Assembly (NCBI RefSeq): GCF_032931615.1
Contig: NZ_CP136759.1
Coordinates: forward strand, 1,612,001-1,676,000
DNA: 64,000 bases
Direction: 5' to 3'
Origin: Palleronia sp. LCG004
GTDB taxonomy: Bacteria; Pseudomonadota; Alphaproteobacteria; Rhodobacterales; Rhodobacteraceae
The notes beneath the pieces are model-generated. The model made no database searches. It saw only the letters and a list, made by a program, of their open reading frames with translations, and was not told the origin of the DNA. The number at the start of each line of letters is the position of its first letter. Position 1 is the first letter of the stretch. Shown piece by piece: positions 15,875-24,929 of the stretch. Position numbers and translations under genes: made by a program.

Positions 15875-15887
15875 CCATAGAAATTGG
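15875..15887. promoter_or_regulatory. Degenerate operator O4
   Basis: CCAT-AGAAA-TTGG: one mismatch from the CCAT-N5-ATGG core, sitting 8 bases before the ATG at 15896 and overlapping its GGAG Shine-Dalgarno. The wider inverted repeat is ACTCCA…TGGAGT (15872-15890). Confidence 0.4.
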
Positions 15888-15895
15888 AGTGCGCG

Positions 15896-16216
15896 ATGAC
15901 GAAATTTACCCCTACGGCCATCATTCGACACCTCAGCAGCAGCCTTACCGCTAACGCTCTGGCAATCATCACCACGCCCGAACGCGGCCACCGGGCAACA
16001 CTGCGCGCCCTCGCATGGCGAACACTTAAGGCCGAACGCGGCGAGACCTGCGACATCGCCCGACTCGAAGCGATGACGCGGGCCCTGTCATCCAACCCAC
16101 TGCCGACCGTCCGCGGACAGTCTTTTAAATGTGCGGACCAGACCGGCGGGCCTTCTCCCCTCACCAGTCTCGCCGGTCAGTCGTCTAGCTCCCTAGAAGG
16201 ATCAGGTCGTGTTTGA
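15896..16216 (+). CDS. Small prophage protein of unknown function
   Basis: 106 residues, ATG at 15896 with GGAG upstream. The N-terminal half is helical (TAIIRHLSSSLTANALAIITTPERGHRATLRALAWRTLKAERG). The C-terminal half is serine/glycine-rich and probably disordered. I do not recognise it. It overlaps the GapR-like start by 8 bases and is the first gene behind operators O2-O4. Confidence 0.55.
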   Translation: MTKFTPTAIIRHLSSSLTANALAIITTPERGHRATLRALAWRTLKAERGETCDIARLEAMTRALSSNPLPTVRGQSFKCADQTGGPSPLTSLAGQSSSSLEGSGRV

Positions 16217-16511
16217 CGACGATAATGCTCGGCGCATGAAGGAAACCGACGCCGATCGCGAGGTTCGCAATAACACCTATCGCGTTGCCGGTGACGAGCT
16301 TCGTCAGTTCATCGAACGATACGAACGCCTCGCGCTCGAAAAGCAGGACATCGCCGAGGCCCAGAAGGAAGTCATGGCCGAAGCCAAGGGCCGGGGCTAC
16401 GACACTAAGGTGATGCGGAAGGTCATAGCGCTAAGGAAGCGTGACAAGGACGATATTGCCGAAGAGCAAGCCGTCCTCGAACTGTACCTCGAAGCATTAG
16501 GCATGGCTTAA
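16209..16511 (+). CDS. GapR/DUF2312 family DNA-binding protein (prophage copy)
   Basis: 100 residues from a GTG at 16209 with AAGGA upstream. VAGDELRQFIERYERLALEKQDIAEAQKEVMAEAKGRGYDTKVMRKVIALRKRDKDDIAEE is the DUF2312 (UPF0335) signature. The chromosomal family member GapR binds overtwisted DNA ahead of replication forks in Caulobacter. A phage copy in the excision operon could help replication or topology control after induction; this is inference. The protein is predicted to be all coiled-coil. Confidence 0.85.
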   Translation: MFDDDNARRMKETDADREVRNNTYRVAGDELRQFIERYERLALEKQDIAEAQKEVMAEAKGRGYDTKVMRKVIALRKRDKDDIAEEQAVLELYLEALGMA

Positions 16512-16578
16512 AGTTCGCCGCCCAATCCGAAATTGGCGAGGGCTTTCCTGACCTCTATCGTAATTTAAAGGACCCAAC

Positions 16579-16986
16579 ATGCTGATCCGCTTCGTCGTCA
16601 TCGCCTTCTTGGCTCTCGCTGCCTGCCAAGACGCCGAAACCGATCCCGACACGATCCGTGTCACTGCTGACATGATCATCGACGGCGACACCGTGCGGAC
16701 CGAGGGTCCGAACATCCGGCTTACTGGCGAGGGCGACGTGGCATTCGACACGCCAGAGACGTGGCGGCCCAATTGCGAGACGGAAGCCAAGTTGGGCAAG
16801 CAGGCGACGGATCTCGTACGGAGCCTGATGCCAGGTAAAGCCGTGATCCTAAAGCGAGGCGGTGGCGGCTTCGGACGAGATCTCGGTGTCCTTTACGGCA
16901 GCGATGGCCAAGACGTGCGAGGACCGCTTATGGCAGCTGGCCTCGCAAAGGCATCCCAGAACGCCGATTGGTGTGGTGGAGATTGA
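16579..16986 (+). CDS. Staphylococcal-nuclease-like lipoprotein of the prophage
   Basis: 135 residues. MLIRFVVIAFLALAACQD is a lipoprotein signal with lipobox LAAC (Cys16). The mature part matches the thermonuclease/SNase fold: IIDGDTVR at 33-40, IRL with Arg47, DTPE with Glu60, and FGRDLGVLYG with Arg100. These are the positions of the three catalytic residues in Staphylococcus nuclease. An exported, membrane-anchored nuclease made from a prophage excision operon could degrade incoming DNA or act after lysis; the role is inferred. The loop before DTPE (GEGDVAF) is longer than the usual GID-APE. Confidence 0.72.
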   Translation: MLIRFVVIAFLALAACQDAETDPDTIRVTADMIIDGDTVRTEGPNIRLTGEGDVAFDTPETWRPNCETEAKLGKQATDLVRSLMPGKAVILKRGGGGFGRDLGVLYGSDGQDVRGPLMAAGLAKASQNADWCGGD

Positions 16987-16987
16987 A

Positions 16988-17272
16988 ATGCCAGCTGCTC
17001 GCCCTCTCACGCCTGAAATCTTGGCCAATCGCTGGCAATGCTCAGCAGAAACAGTCCGCCAGCTCGTCAGGAGCGGGCAGTTGCGTGGATTCCGGGTCGG
17101 ACGCATGATCCGCATCCCGGTTGATGCTGTAGAGGATTATGAATGCCCGAAATTAACATCGGACGCCTCAGAGGCGGGTTCTGCGTCTACTGGACCGATC
17201 CAGTCACCGGCAAACGAACACGGCGTCAGCTTGAGGCACGCACCCGAAAGGAAGCGGAGCCTGAGGCGTTAA
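16988..17272 (+). CDS. Excisionase-like HTH protein
   Basis: 94 residues from the ATG at 16988, one base after the nuclease stop. LTPEILANRWQCSAETVRQLVRSGQLRGFRVGRMIRIPVDAVEDYE is the MerR-like/excisionase HTH (helix_turn_helix_17 type). The last ~40 residues run 130 bases into the integrase gene in another frame and are low-complexity. As a recombination directionality factor it would drive excision together with the integrase. Confidence 0.75.
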   Translation: MPAARPLTPEILANRWQCSAETVRQLVRSGQLRGFRVGRMIRIPVDAVEDYECPKLTSDASEAGSASTGPIQSPANEHGVSLRHAPERKRSLRR

Positions 17273-18153
17273 GGGTTTTCCGGTCTGCCACCTTAGCCGC
17301 GCAACCTTCAGGCCAAACGGTCGCCGAGATCTGGGAGATCTACCGTGAAGATCTAGGATCGCGGCCAACCGCAAAGACGATGGGGTATACCGGCAAGGCA
17401 GTTTTGCCGTTCTTCGGAGCCTACGAGCCCTCCGCCATTACTCGACAGATGTGCCGCGACTATGCGGCCCAGCGTGGTGCAAAAGGCATCTCCCAGGGAA
17501 CCGTCTGGACAGAACTCGGACATCTATCGAGCGCGATCAAGTTCGCCTACGCCTCGAAGCTGATCGAGGCCGACACAAAGATCTGGCGACCACAGAAGCC
17601 AGACCATGATTTCCGTATCCTTGATCGAGGGGAAGCTCGCGCTCTGATCGAAGGAACGCGTGATCCGCACATGCGGCTGGCGATTGTACTGCTGCTTGGT
17701 ACGGCTGCCCGGGTCGGCGCTATCCTTGACCTGACATGGGACCGGGTGAACCTTGAGACTGGCGTGATCAATCTACGCCTGCCCGACAGCACGACCAGGA
17801 AGGGTCGCGCAGTTGTCCCTATGAACGGCTCGACACGCGCTGCGCTTACAGCTGCGTATGATGCAGCCCTTACTGACTATGTCATCGAATACGCTGGCCA
17901 TCAGGTGAAGTGCATCCGAACCGGCTTTAAGGCGGCAGCACGCCGCGCGGGGATCGGGGATCTTCGGATCCATGACCTGCGCCACACCGCAGCCGTCACA
18001 ATGCTGTCGCAAGGAACGCCGATCGAGAAAGTCTCCCAAGTCTTGGGCCATTCATCGACCGCGGTGACGCAGAAAGTCTATGCGCGGTACCTGCCCCACC
18101 ACATGCAAGACGCCACGAACCTATTGGATTTTAGCTCGATTCGTCGCGCATAA
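17143..18153 (+). CDS. int: Phage integrase, tyrosine recombinase
   Basis: 336 residues. Catalytic residues are visible: Arg190 (TAARVGAILDLTW), HDLRH at 277-281 (His277, Arg280), His303 (LGHSS) and the nucleophile Tyr313 (KVYARY); Lys220 is a candidate for the beta-loop lysine. Residues 3-45 look like an arm-type DNA-binding domain, so the ATG at 17143 is kept despite the 130-base overlap with the excisionase-like gene. It ends 74 bases before the 3' end of tRNA-Val, its probable integration target. Confidence 0.95.
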   Translation: MPEINIGRLRGGFCVYWTDPVTGKRTRRQLEARTRKEAEPEALRVFRSATLAAQPSGQTVAEIWEIYREDLGSRPTAKTMGYTGKAVLPFFGAYEPSAITRQMCRDYAAQRGAKGISQGTVWTELGHLSSAIKFAYASKLIEADTKIWRPQKPDHDFRILDRGEARALIEGTRDPHMRLAIVLLLGTAARVGAILDLTWDRVNLETGVINLRLPDSTTRKGRAVVPMNGSTRAALTAAYDAALTDYVIEYAGHQVKCIRTGFKAAARRAGIGDLRIHDLRHTAAVTMLSQGTPIEKVSQVLGHSSTAVTQKVYARYLPHHMQDATNLLDFSSIRRA

Positions 18154-18227
18154 GTTCGCGGAACCGCAACCTACTTCGCAAAATCCCTCACAGGACCAAA
18201 TTATCTAATGCGAAACAAGAGGTTGAA

Positions 18228-18302
18228 TGGTGGGTGATAAGAGATTTGAACTCCTGACATCTTCGATGTGAACGAAGCGCTCTACCACTGAGCTAATCAC
18301 CC
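18228..18302 (-). tRNA. tRNA-Val (anticodon CAC)
   Basis: Minus strand; acceptor stem GGGTGAT (18296-18302) pairs with ATCACCC (18232-18238). The D-arm is GCTCAGTGGTAGAGC and the anticodon stem CTTCG/CGAAG encloses loop TTCACAT, giving anticodon CAC. The T-arm is AGGAG-TTCAAAT-CTCTT, with discriminator A and an encoded CCA (18228-18230). The 3' end faces the prophage integrase, so the prophage probably integrated here (attR) and restored the gene. Confidence 0.93.
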
Positions 18303-18379
18303 GTTGGGCGGTTCCTTAGCGTCCGACGCACCGTTCCGCAAGACCTGCGCAACGGTGCGGGAGCCGAAAAAACCTGCGC

Positions 18380-18405
18380 GGCGCGCCCCCGTCGAGGGGC
18401 GCGCC
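18380..18405 (-). terminator. Terminator downstream of lon
   Basis: A 10-bp stem, GGCGCGCCCC with GGGGCGCGCC (18380-18389 and 18396-18405), follows the lon stop. On the minus strand a run of six T lies a few bases beyond the stem. Good Rho-independent terminator candidate. Confidence 0.6.
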
Positions 18406-18422
18406 GGCCAGCGTTCAGCCGA

Positions 18423-20825
18423 TCAGTGCGTGACCGGAGCCGCCGGATCCTGCTGTGCCGAGATCCGGGCCTTGGCATCGGCCGCTTCCTGGTCCGCCTC
18501 GTCCCATTCGATGGGCTGCGGCTCGCGGACGAGCGCGTGCTTCAGGACCTCTGAGACGTGCTTGACCGGGACGATCTGCAGCCCCTCCTTCACGTTGTCG
18601 GGGATGTCGGCCAGATCCTTCTCGTTCTCCTCGGGGATGAGGACCGTCTTGATCCCGCCCCGAAGCGCCGCGAGCAGCTTTTCCTTCAGGCCGCCGATGG
18701 GCATGGCGTTGCCGCGCAGGCTGACCTCGCCCGTCATGGCGATGTCCTTGCGGACCGGGATCTGCGTCAGGACCGACACGATCGACGTGACCATGGCGAG
18801 GCCCGCGGACGGACCGTCCTTCGGCGTGGCACCGTCCGGCACGTGGACGTGGATGTCCATCGTGTCGAATTTCGGCGGTTTCACCCCGATCCTTGGCGCA
18901 ATCGACCGAACGTAGCTCGACGCCGCGTCGATCGATTCCTTCATCACGTCGCCCAGCTTGCCGGTCGTCTTCATCCGGCCCTTGCCCGGAAGGCGCAGCG
19001 CCTCGATCGACAGGAGCTCCCCCCCGACGGAGGTATAGGCAAGCCCCGTGACGACACCGATCTGGTCCTCTTCCTCGGCAAGGCCGTAGCGATGCTTGGG
19101 CACCCCGAGGAAATCGGAGAGATTGTCCTCGGTGACGACGACCTTCTCGGCCTCCTTCTTGACGATCTGCGTCGTGGCCTTGCGGGCCAGTTTGGCGAGC
19201 TCGCGCTCAAGGTTCCGCACGCCCGCCTCGCGGGTATAGGTGCGGATGATCGCCGTCATGGCGTCGTCGGTGACCTCGAACTCGTCCTTCTTCAGGCCGT
19301 GGTTCTTGACCTGCTTCGACAGCAGGTGACGACGGGCGATCTGGGCCTTCTCGTCCTCGGTGTAGCCTGCGAGGGGGATGATCTCCATCCGGTCGAGAAG
19401 CGGACCCGGCATGTTGTAGGAGTTCGCCGTCGTCAGGAACATGACGTTCGAGAGGTCGTACTCGACCTCGAGATAGTGGTCGGAGAACGTCGCGTTCTGT
19501 TCGGGGTCGAGCACCTCGAGCATGGCGGAGGCCGGATCGCCGCGGAAGTCCTGTCCCATCTTGTCGATCTCGTCGAGCAGGATGAGCGGGTTCGTGGTCT
19601 TGGCCTTCTTCAGCGCCTGGATGATCTTGCCGGGCATGGAGCCGATATAGGTCCGGCGGTGACCGCGGATCTCGCTTTCGTCACGCACGCCGCCGAGCGA
19701 GATGCGGATGAACTCGCGTCCCGTGGCCTTGGCGACCGACTTGCCGAGGGAGGTCTTGCCCACGCCCGGAGGGCCCACGAGGCACATGATCGGCCCCTTG
19801 AGCTTTTTCGAGCGCTGCTGAACGGCGAGATACTCGACGATCCGCTCCTTCACCTTTTCGAGCGAATAGTGGTCGTCGTCGAGCACACGCTGCGCGCGGC
19901 CGAGATCCTTCTTGACGCGGGACTTCGTGCCCCACGGGATCGACAGCATCCAGTCGAGATAGTTGCGCACCACGGTCGCTTCGGCCGACATGGGCGACAT
20001 GTTCTTGAGCTTCTTCAGCTCGGCCTCGGCCTTCTCGCGCGCCTCTTTCGAGAACTTCGTCTCGGCGATGCGGCGCTCAAGCTCGGCCACCTCGCCGGCA
20101 CCGTCCTCGCCGTCACCCAGCTCCTTCTGGATCGCCTTCATCTGCTCGTTCAGATAGTATTCGCGCTGGGTGCGCTCCATCTGGCTCTTGACGCGGCCCT
20201 TGATCTTCTTCTCGACCTGCAGGACGGACATTTCGCCCTGCATCATGCCGTAGACCTTCTCGAGCCGCTCGCCCACGTCGAGGGTTTCGAGCACGCCCTG
20301 CTTCTGGGCGACGTCGACGCCCAGATGACCCGCGACCAGATCGGCGAGTTTGGCAGGATCGGTCGTCTCGCCGACGGCCGACATCGCCTCTTCGGGGATG
20401 TTCTTCTTGACCTTGGAATAGCGCTCGAACTCCTCCGCGACGGAGCGCAGGAGGGCCGCGACGATGTCCTCGTCGCCGGGCGTCTCGGAGAGATCGGCCG
20501 CGCGGGCCTCGAAGAAACGCTCGTTCGGGATGTAGTCGGCGATCTTCACGCGCGACCGTCCCTCGACGAGAACCTTCACCGTTCCGTCGGGCAGCTTCAG
20601 CAGCTGGAGGACATTCGCGAGCACGCCGATGCGGTAGATCCCGTTCTCGTCGGGGTCGTCGAGACCGGGGTCGATCTGGCTCGCCAGCAGGATCTGCTTG
20701 TCGTCGGCCATCACCTCTTCGAGGGCGCGGACGGATTTCTCGCGGCCGACGAAGAGCGGCACGATCATGTGGGGAAAGACCACGATGTCGCGCAGCGGCA
20801 GGACTGGATAGGAGTTCTCGGTCAT
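18423..20825 (-). CDS. lon: ATP-dependent protease Lon (LonA)
   Basis: 800 residues, full length. Order of domains: N-terminal substrate domain ([28 protein letters not shown]), helical region, AAA+ module with Walker [14 protein letters not shown] and Walker [12 protein letters not shown], then the protease domain with [11 protein letters not shown] (Ser673) and GGLKEK (Lys716) as the Ser-Lys dyad. It degrades misfolded and regulatory proteins in the cytoplasm. A heat-shock-type promoter is possible at 20895-20924. The C-terminal ~30 residues are acidic/alanine-rich. Confidence 0.97.
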   Translation of the reverse strand: MTENSYPVLPLRDIVVFPHMIVPLFVGREKSVRALEEVMADDKQILLASQIDPGLDDPDENGIYRIGVLANVLQLLKLPDGTVKVLVEGRSRVKIADYIPNERFFEARAADLSETPGDEDIVAALLRSVAEEFERYSKVKKNIPEEAMSAVGETTDPAKLADLVAGHLGVDVAQKQGVLETLDVGERLEKVYGMMQGEMSVLQVEKKIKGRVKSQMERTQREYYLNEQMKAIQKELGDGEDGAGEVAELERRIAETKFSKEAREKAEAELKKLKNMSPMSAEATVVRNYLDWMLSIPWGTKSRVKKDLGRAQRVLDDDHYSLEKVKERIVEYLAVQQRSKKLKGPIMCLVGPPGVGKTSLGKSVAKATGREFIRISLGGVRDESEIRGHRRTYIGSMPGKIIQALKKAKTTNPLILLDEIDKMGQDFRGDPASAMLEVLDPEQNATFSDHYLEVEYDLSNVMFLTTANSYNMPGPLLDRMEIIPLAGYTEDEKAQIARRHLLSKQVKNHGLKKDEFEVTDDAMTAIIRTYTREAGVRNLERELAKLARKATTQIVKKEAEKVVVTEDNLSDFLGVPKHRYGLAEEEDQIGVVTGLAYTSVGGELLSIEALRLPGKGRMKTTGKLGDVMKESIDAASSYVRSIAPRIGVKPPKFDTMDIHVHVPDGATPKDGPSAGLAMVTSIVSVLTQIPVRKDIAMTGEVSLRGNAMPIGGLKEKLLAALRGGIKTVLIPEENEKDLADIPDNVKEGLQIVPVKHVSEVLKHALVREPQPIEWDEADQEAADAKARISAQQDPAAPVTH

Positions 20826-20894
20826 TTCGGTATCCTTCTTGGCAAGGATCGTTCGCCCCGTGGCGGCGACGTGTCGATCCTCCTCATGGGCGTA

Positions 20895-20924
20895 GATTTA
20901 GGCGGCGCAGCGGGGCGCTTCAAC
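20895..20924 (-). promoter_or_regulatory. Possible heat-shock (RpoH-type) promoter of lon
   Basis: On the minus strand GTTGAA (20924-20919) is followed 16 bases later by CCTAAATC (20902-20895), resembling alphaproteobacterial RpoH promoters, about 70 bases before the lon start. lon is under RpoH control in many proteobacteria. The assignment is by eye. Confidence 0.35.
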
Positions 20925-20973
20925 CGACGAGCCCTCCTGCGCGGGTCGATGACGGGCACGGAGGCGTGAATAC

Positions 20974-20990
20974 GTCACAAGCTCTTCACA
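20974..20990 (+). promoter_or_regulatory. Weak Pho-box-like direct repeat upstream of the first GDPD gene
   Basis: GTCACA at 20974-20979 and TTCACA at 20985-20990 are spaced 11 bp apart, the spacing of PhoB half sites. They lie about 90 bases upstream of a phosphodiesterase gene that could release phosphate-containing products. Only a weak match. Confidence 0.25.
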
Positions 20991-21081
20991 ATTCCTTGAC
21001 GAAAGCGTCGCGCCTGCCGGGCAGGGTCGCACGGGACCGGCTTCGGTCGGCCTTTCGAACGTTTCAAAGGACATATCCGCA

Positions 21082-22143
21082 ATGCTTCGCCTATCCGCAC
21101 TCGCCGCCGCCGCGACGGTCGCAGCCGCGACCCCCATTCTCGCCGCGACCTTCGACACGCTTTCGGGCGAGGCCCCCATCGTCATCGCCCATCGCGGTGC
21201 GAGCGGCTATCTGCCCGAACACACGCTCGGGGCCTACGAGCTCGCGATCCGCATGGGGGCCGACATCGTGGAGCCCGACCTGCAGGAGACGTCGGACGGC
21301 CATGTCGTCGCGATGCACGACGCGACGCTGACGCGGACCACGAATGTCGAGGAGCTCTTCGAGCGGCGCAACGGCGAATACCGCGTGAAGGACTTCACGC
21401 TCGAGGAGATCAGGACCCTCACGGTCGAGCCGACGCGCACCGCCGCGACCGAATATCCCGGCTTCACCCCCAGCATGGACGAGCCGTTCCGCGTGCCGAC
21501 CTGGAACGAGGTGATCGAATTCGTCGCGTCGCACAATGCCACCACCGGCACGCGCATCGGTCTCTACCCCGAGGCGAAGGCCCCGAGCACTGACAACCTC
21601 AACAGGCAGATCGTCGACGGGCTGAAGGCCGCCGGTTTCGACGCGCCCGAAGACAACACCTTCATCCAGACCTTCAGCCACGACACGGCGGCCGAGATCG
21701 CGCGCCTGCAGGACCTTGCGCAGATCGACAACGCGATCGCGGCGCTCGGGGCGGCCGTGCTTTCGGAAGATGGCGTCTATGGTGTGTCGGACTACACCAC
21801 GGGCACGTTCAACTCGCTGTCCTACCTTGCGAGCTTCGCCGACGGCGTGGGCGTGTCGCTGGGCAGTTCGAACCTCGAGGCCGGCTTCATCACGGCGGCG
21901 CACGATCTGGGGCTTCAGGTTCATGGCTGGACCTTCCGCCCCACCACGATCGATGAGGCCCGCGCGCAGTTCACGCCCTATATCGAGATGGGAATGGACG
22001 GGCTGTTCACCGATTACGCCGATCTCGGCCGTCAGGTCGTCGACGAATACGCGATCTCGGTCGTGCCGCTGCCCGCGGGGCTTCCGCTGCTTCTGGCAGG
22101 CATCGGCGGTCTGGCGGTCCTGCGCCGCGCCCGCCGCACCTGA
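21082..22143 (+). CDS. Secreted glycerophosphodiester phosphodiesterase with VPLPA-CTERM sorting signal
   Basis: 353 residues. It has an N-terminal signal peptide (MLRLSALAAAATVAAATPILAA). The GDPD core includes VIAHRGASGYLPEHTLGAY (His37, Arg38, Glu46), EPDLQETSDGH with Glu64/Asp66, and the catalytic His79 in MHD. The last 26 residues, 328-353, are VPLPAGLPLLLAGIGGLAVL followed by RRARRT. This is the tripartite VPLPA motif, transmembrane helix and basic tail recognised by exosortase-type enzymes in Rhodobacterales. The enzyme would be cell-surface sorted or released and hydrolyse glycerophosphodiesters. A GDPD body joined to this sorting tail is unusual. Confidence 0.88.
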   Translation: MLRLSALAAAATVAAATPILAATFDTLSGEAPIVIAHRGASGYLPEHTLGAYELAIRMGADIVEPDLQETSDGHVVAMHDATLTRTTNVEELFERRNGEYRVKDFTLEEIRTLTVEPTRTAATEYPGFTPSMDEPFRVPTWNEVIEFVASHNATTGTRIGLYPEAKAPSTDNLNRQIVDGLKAAGFDAPEDNTFIQTFSHDTAAEIARLQDLAQIDNAIAALGAAVLSEDGVYGVSDYTTGTFNSLSYLASFADGVGVSLGSSNLEAGFITAAHDLGLQVHGWTFRPTTIDEARAQFTPYIEMGMDGLFTDYADLGRQVVDEYAISVVPLPAGLPLLLAGIGGLAVLRRARRT

Positions 22144-22160
22144 TCGTCCGACAGATCGCG

Positions 22161-22186
22161 AAGGGCCGTCCATCGGGCGGCCCTTT
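22161..22186. terminator. Hairpin between GDPD and tgt (convergent)
   Basis: AAGGGCCG (22161-22168) pairs with CGGCCCTT (22178-22185), followed by T's on the plus strand. It lies between two converging genes and probably ends the GDPD transcript. Confidence 0.6.
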
Positions 22187-22197
22187 CGACGTTCGGC

Positions 22198-23325
<1,128 letters not shown>

Positions 23326-23455
23326 GCCGCGCCACTTACGGCCATTCGCGACGCGGCGAAAGCCCCGGTCGACCGGGCCGCCGTTAACCTATGAAACCTT
23401 TCCGCCGTGACCTGCCTGTGGCAGACGGGCCGCGACATCGAAGAGGAGACGTCCC

Positions 23456-24853
23456 ATGAGCGAACCGCTGCGCCTCGGCTGGGAGGAATGGGTGGGCCTT
23501 CCGGATCTGGGACTGCCCGCGCTCAAGGCCAAGGTCGATACCGGTGCCAAGACGAGCGCGCTCCATGCCTCGGATATCGAGCCGTTCGGGCCGTCCGGCA
23601 AGCCCAAGGTGCGCTTTCTCATGCATCCGATTCCGTCGCGTCCCGAACTCGCCATTCCCTGCTCCGCCACGATCATCGATCGCCGGGAAGTGACGTCGAG
23701 CAACGGCGACACCGAGCTGCGCTACGTCATCGAGACCGAGATGAGCGTGGGCGACCAGGCCTGGCCGGTGGAGCTGACGCTGACCGACCGCGGCACGATG
23801 CAGTACCGCATGCTTCTGGGGCGGCAGGCCTTCTCGGACGACGTGGTGGTCATGCCCAACGAATCGTTCTGCCAGCCGCAGTTGAGCTATGACGTCTATT
23901 CGAGCGCGAAGGTGCGGGAGGTCGCGCCCGATCGCGCGCTTCGCATCGCGGTGATGAGCCGCGAACCCATGAGCTATTCCACGAAGCGGCTCGTCAGCGA
24001 GGGAGAGACGCGGGGCCACACGGTCGAGGTCATCGACACGCTGCGCTGCTACATGACGCTGAACGCGCTGAGCCCCGAGATCCATTACGACGGCAAGCGG
24101 CTGCCGCGCTACGACGCCGTCATCCCGCGCGTCGGCGCGTCGATCACGCCCTACGGCACCGCGATCATCCGTCAGTTCGAGACGATCGGCACCTGGTGCA
24201 TCAACGGCTCGGACGGGATCACGGCGTCCCGCGACAAGCTGCATGCGCATCAGGTTCTCGCGCGGCAGAAGATCGGGATGCCCACGACCGCTTTCGCGGC
24301 GTCGCCCAAGGATACGGCGAACCTCATGAACCTCGTGGGAAGCGCGCCGCTGATCGTGAAACTGCTGGAATCGACGCAAGGCAAGGGCGTGGTGCTGGCC
24401 GAGACGAAGAAGGCCGCCGAATCCGTCATCAGCGCATTCCGCGGATTGCGCGCGAATTTCCTCGTGCAGAACTTCGTGAAGGAAGCCGCGGGAGAGGACA
24501 TCCGCTGTCTGGTTCTGGACGGGCGGGTCGTGGCCTCGATCAAGCGGACGAGCGCGGGGGGCGATTTCCGCTCGAACCTGCATCTCGGCGGCACGGCCGA
24601 GGCGGTCCGGATCACCAAGACCGAACGCGAGACGGCGCAGCGGGCCGCGAAGGCCTTCGGGCTGGGCTTCGCGGGCGTCGATCTGCTCAGGGCGAGCGAC
24701 GGGCCGAAGGTGCTCGAGGTCAATTCCTCGCCGGGTCTCGAAGGCGTCGAGAAGGCGAGCAAGCGCGACATTGCCGGCGCGCTTTACGACATGATCGAGA
24801 AGCGGGTCCGCCCCACCCCGGTGCGCAAGGCCCGCGCATCCCGCGCCGTCTGA
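23456..24853 (+). CDS. Aspartic-protease-like domain fused to RimK-type ATP-grasp ligase
   Basis: 465 residues. Residues 1-150 form the 'ATP-dependent zinc protease' (retropepsin-like) domain with KVDTGAKTSALHASD (Asp28-Thr29-Gly30). A RimK-type region follows: ALRIAVMSREPMSYSTKRL, then an ATP-grasp core with LIVKLLESTQGKGVVLAET, RCLVLDGRVVASIKRTS and VLEVNSSPGLEGVEKA (Mg-binding N and E). RimK enzymes add glutamates to ribosomal protein S6 or other acceptors. The fusion, seen in several proteobacteria, suggests ligase and protease activities on the same substrate, but the target is unknown. Start ATG at 23456 has GAGG upstream. Confidence 0.85.
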   Translation: MSEPLRLGWEEWVGLPDLGLPALKAKVDTGAKTSALHASDIEPFGPSGKPKVRFLMHPIPSRPELAIPCSATIIDRREVTSSNGDTELRYVIETEMSVGDQAWPVELTLTDRGTMQYRMLLGRQAFSDDVVVMPNESFCQPQLSYDVYSSAKVREVAPDRALRIAVMSREPMSYSTKRLVSEGETRGHTVEVIDTLRCYMTLNALSPEIHYDGKRLPRYDAVIPRVGASITPYGTAIIRQFETIGTWCINGSDGITASRDKLHAHQVLARQKIGMPTTAFAASPKDTANLMNLVGSAPLIVKLLESTQGKGVVLAETKKAAESVISAFRGLRANFLVQNFVKEAAGEDIRCLVLDGRVVASIKRTSAGGDFRSNLHLGGTAEAVRITKTERETAQRAAKAFGLGFAGVDLLRASDGPKVLEVNSSPGLEGVEKASKRDIAGALYDMIEKRVRPTPVRKARASRAV

Positions 24854-24863
24854 CGCGGCGGCC

Positions 24864-24886
24864 CGGGGCTGGACGCGTCAGCCCCG
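24864..24886 (+). terminator. Hairpin after the rimK-type gene
   Basis: CGGGGCTG (24864-24871) pairs with CAGCCCCG (24879-24886). No strong T-run follows, so termination is uncertain. Confidence 0.4.
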
Positions 24887-24929
24887 AGTTCTTATCCTCT
24901 GTGACGAACGATTGCCCGGAAGGATCCCC

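Larger units (their letters stand above)
1..18227. mobile_element. Temperate siphovirus prophage (left end outside window)
   Basis: Contiguous phage gene set: integrase and excisionase at the right border, divergent repressor/cro control region, early genes, NusG-like gene, HNH, TerS/TerL, portal, protease, capsid, head-tail joining and tail genes. The right border abuts the 3' end of a tRNA-Val gene, a usual target of tyrosine integrases. All recognised genes are intact, so the element could be functional, but lysis and tail-tip genes would lie beyond base 1 and cannot be judged. The left attachment site is not visible. Confidence 0.93.

Noticed and set aside
18558..20969. 803-codon plus-strand open frame over lon
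   Set aside because: Antisense shadow of a clear, full-length Lon protease caused by high GC and absence of stops; the composition is rich in Arg, Asp, His, Leu and Val as expected for a shadow frame.
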